Of a stretch of DNA of 8,848 nucleotides, positions 6,686-8,848 are shown piece by piece. Within the stretch, counting starts at the first letter, position 1. Each line of letters begins with the position of its first letter. A program made the translations under genes and the position numbers. This DNA is from CAZJGF01 sp964545665 (lineage in GTDB: Bacteria; Chloroflexota; Dehalococcoidia; GIF9; AB-539-J10): NCBI GenBank assembly GCA_964545665.1, contig CAZJGF010000064.1, positions 1 to 8,848 of the forward strand, in the 5' to 3' direction. Under the pieces are notes generated by a model, which made no database searches, was not told the DNA's origin, and saw nothing but the letters and a program-made list of their open reading frames with translations.

Positions 6686-6714
6686 AGTATATCACCTAGG
6701 TTCCAGACTATCAA
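6686..6714 (-). promoter_or_regulatory. Promoter of hicB with extended -10
   Basis: On the minus strand TTGATA (6714-6709) is a 5/6 match to -35, followed by a 17-bp spacer and TATACT (6691-6686) as -10, preceded by TG at 6694-6693 in the TGnTATACT extended -10 form. Transcription should start near 6679, leaving a leader of about 30 nt with a strong ribosome site. It overlaps the end of the split reading frame upstream. Confidence 0.6.
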
Positions 6715-7044
6715 TGAATCTCATTTGGCCCCGTGCTCTCACCCGTAGCCTTTCACCATCGCTAGCGAATTCAATAGTGCCACTGCTATCTATTCGATAG
6801 ACTTTACCCTCGCCTAACCCGCCAACTGTAGTCTTCCGCAAAACCCCATATAAAATCCCTCTCCCTCGAAGGGAGAGGATTAAGGTGAGGGTGAATTCGC
6901 CTCTCCCGGGAAGGGGTGGGAGGATTACACCGAAGTAACAGCTATTTCAGGGCCAACGGCGGCCAGGAATCGTGGGCAAGTGGATATCTTGCTGCTATTA
7001 CAGGTCACTCCAGAGACTGATGTGCAACGGACAAAAGGGGGCAG
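6692..7044 (-). pseudogene. Reading frame of unknown function split by a MITE-like element
   Basis: Two minus-strand pieces lie either side of the palindromic element at 6851-6925. The 5' piece (7044-6928) is open after TAG 7047-7045 and ends with ...FLAAVGPEIAVTSV at GTG 6930-6928, where the element introduces TAA. The 3' piece (6850-6692) reads YGVLRKTTVGGLGEGKVYRI..., then RLRVRARGQMRFIDSLEPR and a TGA stop. Removing 77 bp (6851-6927, the element plus one TA) joins them as VTSV-YGVLRKTT without a frameshift; the joined frame is 92 codons with stop, or 79 residues from GTG 7008. I do not recognise the family. No convincing ribosome site precedes GTG 7008, so the true N-terminus may also be lost. 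In-frame rejoining is expected one time in three by chance, so coding status is moderate. The intact 3' piece alone could start at TTG 6841, but with no good ribosome site. Confidence 0.42.
6851..6925. mobile_element. MITE-like palindromic element flanked by TA
   Basis: The 75-bp insert is flanked by TA at 6849-6850 and 6926-6927, consistent with a 2-bp target duplication. Its ends are imperfect inverted repeats (left TAAAATCCCTCTCCC; the right end reads TAATCCTCCCACCCC on the other strand). It contains a perfect 9-bp stem with a 3-nt loop (6858-6866 with 6870-6878) and a second imperfect hairpin (6900-6923). The runs CCTCTCCC, AAGGTGAGGGTGAATTCGCC resemble short palindromic repeats that I recall from many environmental bacterial genomes, but I could not verify this. 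It has no coding capacity, so it would need a transposase supplied elsewhere. Confidence 0.55.
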
Positions 7045-7047
7045 CTA

Positions 7048-7275
7048 GTTGATTTTAGTGAAGGTAGAGATTCCAAAAGTAAATTTCGGTAGTGGGTCAT
7101 TTTCAAATTGAGCACCAGTACAGTTGCTGAGGCAAAACGATGAAATTGCTTATCCATTCAAACCACCAGAAGCATTTAGAATAAAAAGCATATCGTTACT
7201 AATGAAAATGAAGAGGTAAAGAATGAAACCACGTCGCAGTGGTGTTCTAAACCCACTGGCAGGCCAAGGGCAAGG
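7048..7275. other. AT-richer stretch without a supported gene
   Basis: The stretch from the split frame to the nitrilase stop is richer in A and T than its surroundings, mostly around 7130-7225. Only short frames occur (for example 50 codons on the minus strand from ATG 7157), none with a ribosome site and family resemblance together. A small hairpin at 7237-7258 may end the nitrilase transcript. Confidence 0.5.
7237..7258 (-). terminator. Possible weak terminator after the nitrilase-family gene
   Basis: CAGTGG (7237-7242) and CCACTG (7253-7258) form a 6-bp stem with a 10-nt loop, 18 bp past the stop of the minus-strand gene. The DNA downstream on that strand is T-rich but has no clean T-run, so this is tentative. 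Confidence 0.28.
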
Positions 7276-7676
7276 TCAATCTCGCTTGGCGCCTGGCTTG
7301 GGTTCTGTAATCAGGCCATACAATTCTGGGCGTCGGTCGTTTATTTGGTCTACCTCGAACTCGCCGGGGGAGAAGATAGAACGCTTCTGCCGGGCTGACT
7401 CCAGACGAACCTCCCCATATATGATTTCCTCNNNNNNNNNNNNNNNNNNNNNNNNNNNNNNNNNNNNNNNNNNNNNNNNNNNNNNNNNNNNNNNNNNNNN
7501 NNNNNNNNNNNNNNNNNNNNNNNNNNNNNNNTCAGGCAACATTCCGGGAACACTACCAGGTCAGCACCCTTATTCGCTGCCTCTTTAGCAGCCGACAGAA
7601 TCTTGTTCAGATTCTCATCAATCTTCATCAGCCTGGGTTCTATCTGAGCAGCAGCAATCTTAATCTTGTCCGACAT
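7276..7676 (-). CDS. Carbon-nitrogen hydrolase (nitrilase superfamily), core missing in an assembly gap
   Basis: Members hydrolyse amides or nitriles through a Glu-Lys-Cys triad. The N-terminal piece (7676-7532, 48 residues) reads IKIAAAQIEPRLMKIDENLNKI and then GADLVVFPECCL, where the Glu of FPE is the first triad residue. The C-terminal piece (7431-7276) has EEIIYGEVRLESARQKRSIF and RRPELYGLITEP, a typical end of this superfamily. The Lys and Cys of the triad lie in the gap and cannot be checked. Members are usually about 270-280 residues and about 100 are visible, so roughly 500 bp or more is probably hidden behind the 100 N. The two pieces are in different frames across the placeholder, which is expected from an arbitrary gap length and is not evidence of a frameshift. 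ATG 7676 has GGGAG 4-5 nt upstream. It is divergent from the dehydrogenase gene; the substrate is unknown. Confidence 0.85.
7432..7531. other. Assembly gap of 100 N inside the nitrilase-family gene
   Basis: Exactly 100 N, so the length is a placeholder. Family length suggests that the missing sequence is several hundred bases, including the catalytic Lys and Cys. Confidence 0.98.
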
Positions 7677-7729
7677 AATTCTCCCGGTGCCTCACAGGAC
7701 AAGGTCAAATCTAAACTTGGGCTAATGCC

Positions 7730-7839
7730 GTTCCACCAGTGCCAGTATAACAGCCAGAAGGTGGGCAACCAAGTCTAACAGCCAAGCGACTAGCAGTGCC
7801 TGTAGAAATGCGGCCTTGACTTGCCAAGCCTGGTGGAAC
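7730..7839. repeat. Perfect 10-bp inverted repeat in the divergent spacer
   Basis: GTTCCACCAG (7730-7739) and CTGGTGGAAC (7830-7839) are exact reverse complements 90 bp apart. One arm overlaps the predicted nitrilase transcription start; the other lies about 30-40 bp upstream of the TATAAT box of the dehydrogenase. They may be two copies of a regulator site serving both genes, or the ends of a small element. Confidence 0.45.
7744..7752 (-). promoter_or_regulatory. Candidate extended -10 promoter of the nitrilase-family gene
   Basis: On the minus strand TGTTATACT (7752-7744) fits TGn plus a TATACT -10. A weak -35 TTGGTT (7772-7767) lies 17 bp upstream. Transcription would start near 7737, leaving a leader of about 60 nt, and the left arm of the 10-bp inverted repeat (7730-7739) overlaps that start. 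Confidence 0.4.
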
Positions 7840-7869
7840 TAAGGAATATCATCACACCCCTGCCTGTTG

Positions 7870-7875
7870 TATAAT
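7870..7875 (+). promoter_or_regulatory. Candidate -10 box of the dehydrogenase gene
   Basis: A perfect TATAAT, with start expected near 7882 and a leader of about 90 nt. No recognisable -35 lies at 16-18 bp upstream, so activity may depend on an activator, or the match may be chance. Confidence 0.35.
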
Positions 7876-7923
7876 GCCCTTAAGGACGTTTGGCTACGGT
7901 CAAACTCAGTTAGCGGTTCAAGG

Positions 7924-7949
7924 CAGATACTGTTGAGGTACAGTAACTG
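7924..7949 (+). promoter_or_regulatory. Dyad in the dehydrogenase leader, operator or hairpin
   Basis: TACTGT (7928-7933) and ACAGTA (7940-7945) are perfect arms around 6 nt; after one A-A mismatch the symmetry continues with CAG (7924-7926) and CTG (7947-7949). A further CTCAGTTA (7905-7912) pairs with TAACTGAG (7944-7951). The dyad lies downstream of the -10 box and 10 nt before the ribosome site, a place suited to a repressor operator or an RNA hairpin. Confidence 0.4.
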
Positions 7950-7972
7950 AGAGAGACGTAGGAGGAAAACCA

Positions 7973-8743
7973 ATGGGGATATTGGAGCAATTCAAACTGG
8001 ATGGAAAAGTAGCTTTGGTTACCGGCTGCAAACGCGGGATTGGGAAAGCTCTAGCCCTGGCCCTTGCTGAAGCCGGCACTGACATCATCGGTGCCAGCCG
8101 CACTCTAGAGGAATCAGGTAGTCAAATCGAACAAGAGATCAAGGCTCTGGGCCGGAAGTTTAAGGGATACCAATGTGATTTCGCTGATCGGAAATCCACC
8201 TACAGATTTATCTCTCGAGTAAAAGTTGATAACCCGGTAATCAATATCCTGGTTAGCAATGCCGGCACATTAATGCGCAAGCCAGCCGTAGAACATCCCG
8301 ATGATTACTGGGACAAGATAATAGAGACTAACCTCACCTCTCACTTCATACTGAGCCGTGAGATTGGTAAGGATATGGTTGCCCGGGGGTCAGGTAAGAT
8401 AATCTTCACCGCCTCGCTGATGAGTTTCCAGGGTGGAGTCCTGATTCCCAGCTATACTGCCAGCAAGGCTGGTATCGGCCAGCTGACCAAGGCACTGGCG
8501 AATGAGTGGGCCGGTCACGGGGTAAATGTGAACGCTATTGCTCCGGGCTACATTGCAACTGAGCTTAATCCGGAACTCAGAAGTAACCCGGTGACCAATA
8601 AGTTCATTCTTGACCGGATTACGGCTGGCCGCTGGGGAGTGCCGGATGACCTCAAAGGTGCTGTGGTCTTTCTGGCTTCGCCGGCATCGGATTATGTGCA
8701 CGGGGCCATACTGAATGTTGATGGTGGCTGGCTGGCAAGATAG
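7973..8743 (+). CDS. kduD: Short-chain dehydrogenase/reductase, KduD-like (2-deoxy-D-gluconate 3-dehydrogenase type)
   Basis: This is a 256-residue classical SDR oxidoreductase, cytoplasmic and probably tetrameric. The cofactor motif TGCKRGIG is at 17-24, the structural SNAG (95-98; usually NNAG) follows, and the catalytic tetrad is Asn120, Ser148, Tyr161 and Lys165 in SYTASK. Compared from memory with E. coli KduD, it shares VALVTGC-like residues, the SFQGG--PSYTASK block, ANEWA-H--NVNAIAPGY-AT, ILDRI-AGRWG-P-DL and ASDYV-G---VDGGWLAR up to the last residue. KduD oxidises 2-deoxy-D-gluconate or reduces 5-keto sugar acids in pectin breakdown. No other uronate genes are in view, so substrate identity is uncertain. 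SR at 42-43 after the second strand, in place of an acidic residue, hints at NADP(H). ATG 7973 has TAGGAGG (7959-7965) 7 nt upstream. It is divergent from the nitrilase-family gene and convergent with the gene at the right edge. Confidence 0.88.
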   Translation: MGILEQFKLDGKVALVTGCKRGIGKALALALAEAGTDIIGASRTLEESGSQIEQEIKALGRKFKGYQCDFADRKSTYRFISRVKVDNPVINILVSNAGTLMRKPAVEHPDDYWDKIIETNLTSHFILSREIGKDMVARGSGKIIFTASLMSFQGGVLIPSYTASKAGIGQLTKALANEWAGHGVNVNAIAPGYIATELNPELRSNPVTNKFILDRITAGRWGVPDDLKGAVVFLASPASDYVHGAILNVDGGWLAR

Positions 8744-8750
8744 GCTAGTT

Positions 8751-8848
8751 TTAGTCCGATATAGGCACAGTCATTGTCCCGTCCAACAAGAAAAGCACCT
8801 TAGCATCGTTCCCCTCCACAGCGATGGCGTGGTCCAAAGCCTCCTGGA
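8751..8848 (-). CDS. 3' end of an unidentified gene, possibly LarA-like (nickel-dependent lactate racemase family)
   Basis: The minus strand is open from the window edge to TAA 8753-8751, reading EALDHAIAVEGNDAKVLFLLDG and ending MTVPISD. Only 31 residues are visible. The pattern of a helix (EAL..A), then a buried strand (AKVLFL) and a short PISD tail, resembles the C-terminus of LarA/DUF2088 proteins (a helix, DA-V-VIP-G, -LP), but the match is loose. It stops 7 bp from the end of the convergent dehydrogenase gene, so the two are tightly tail to tail. That it is coding is likely; the family is a guess. Confidence 0.45.
   Translation of the reverse strand, partial: QEALDHAIAVEGNDAKVLFLLDGTMTVPISD

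Noticed and set aside
6916..7047. Plus-strand frame containing TAISGPTAARNRGQVDILLLLQ
   Set aside because: It is opposite the split minus-strand frame and runs out of the palindromic element; only the minus frame continues sensibly on the other side of the element.
7005..7157. 50-codon minus-strand frame from ATG 7157
   Set aside because: No ribosome site and no protein-like pattern; it overlaps the 5' half of the split frame, which is better supported.
7223..7588. Plus-strand 121-codon frame with a ribosome-like AGAGGT before ATG
   Set aside because: It is antisense to the clear nitrilase-family C-terminus and runs through the N gap; the sense frame has recognisable family motifs.
7910..7930. 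GGTTCAA box resembling a tRNA T-loop
   Set aside because: No acceptor, D or anticodon arms can be folded around it.
1..8848. CRISPR array, phage or complete insertion sequence
   Set aside because: No regularly spaced direct repeats, no transposase or phage-type proteins were seen on either strand.

Overview
The window is a bacterial metagenome-style scaffold. It has two runs of exactly 100 N (2427-2526 and 7432-7531), the usual placeholder for a join of unknown length. Base composition is roughly balanced, Shine-Dalgarno sites are strong (GGGGGAG, GGAGGT, AAGGAGG, GAGGTGAT, TAGGAGG), and GTG and TTG starts occur beside ATG. The flavor of the proteins, above all a NEW3-type membrane protein next to an ABC-2 exporter, suggests an environmental Chloroflexota/Dehalococcoidia-like lineage. 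That assignment is an impression only; no marker gene here proves it.

Layout. The left third is housekeeping: the 3' part of proA (plus strand, cut by the window edge) converges on a small FMN-binding PPOX/NimA-like protein and RNase PH (rph), both on the minus strand. After the first gap comes a tight three-gene plus-strand operon (2594-5388): a secreted, C-terminally anchored NEW3-type protein, an ABC ATPase and an ABC-2 permease. Each gene has its Shine-Dalgarno inside or beside the end of the previous one. Two of these starts are better placed downstream of the longest ORF start. A six-helix membrane protein of unknown function (5556-6176) follows after a 167-bp spacer that holds an 11-bp inverted repeat.

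The stretch 6177-7275 looks like decayed accessory DNA. A short HicB-type antitoxin gene on the minus strand has a good promoter and ribosome site, but its partner hicA is reduced to the last 21 codons, which begin at the hicB stop codon. Just upstream, a 75-bp palindromic MITE-like element flanked by TA sits inside a minus-strand reading frame. Removing the element plus one TA joins the two halves in frame.

The right third carries a nitrilase-superfamily amidohydrolase (minus strand, core lost in the second N gap) divergent from a KduD-like short-chain dehydrogenase (plus strand). The spacer between them has promoter-like elements in both directions, a perfect 10-bp inverted repeat and an 18-26-bp dyad in the dehydrogenase leader. 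The window ends in the 3' end of a minus-strand gene converging on the dehydrogenase.

No rRNA, tRNA or CRISPR array was seen. The most interesting points are the restorable MITE-split ORF, the orphan HicB with a hicA stub, and the NEW3-ABC exporter operon. I do not see convincing evidence of an entirely new defence or mobile system.
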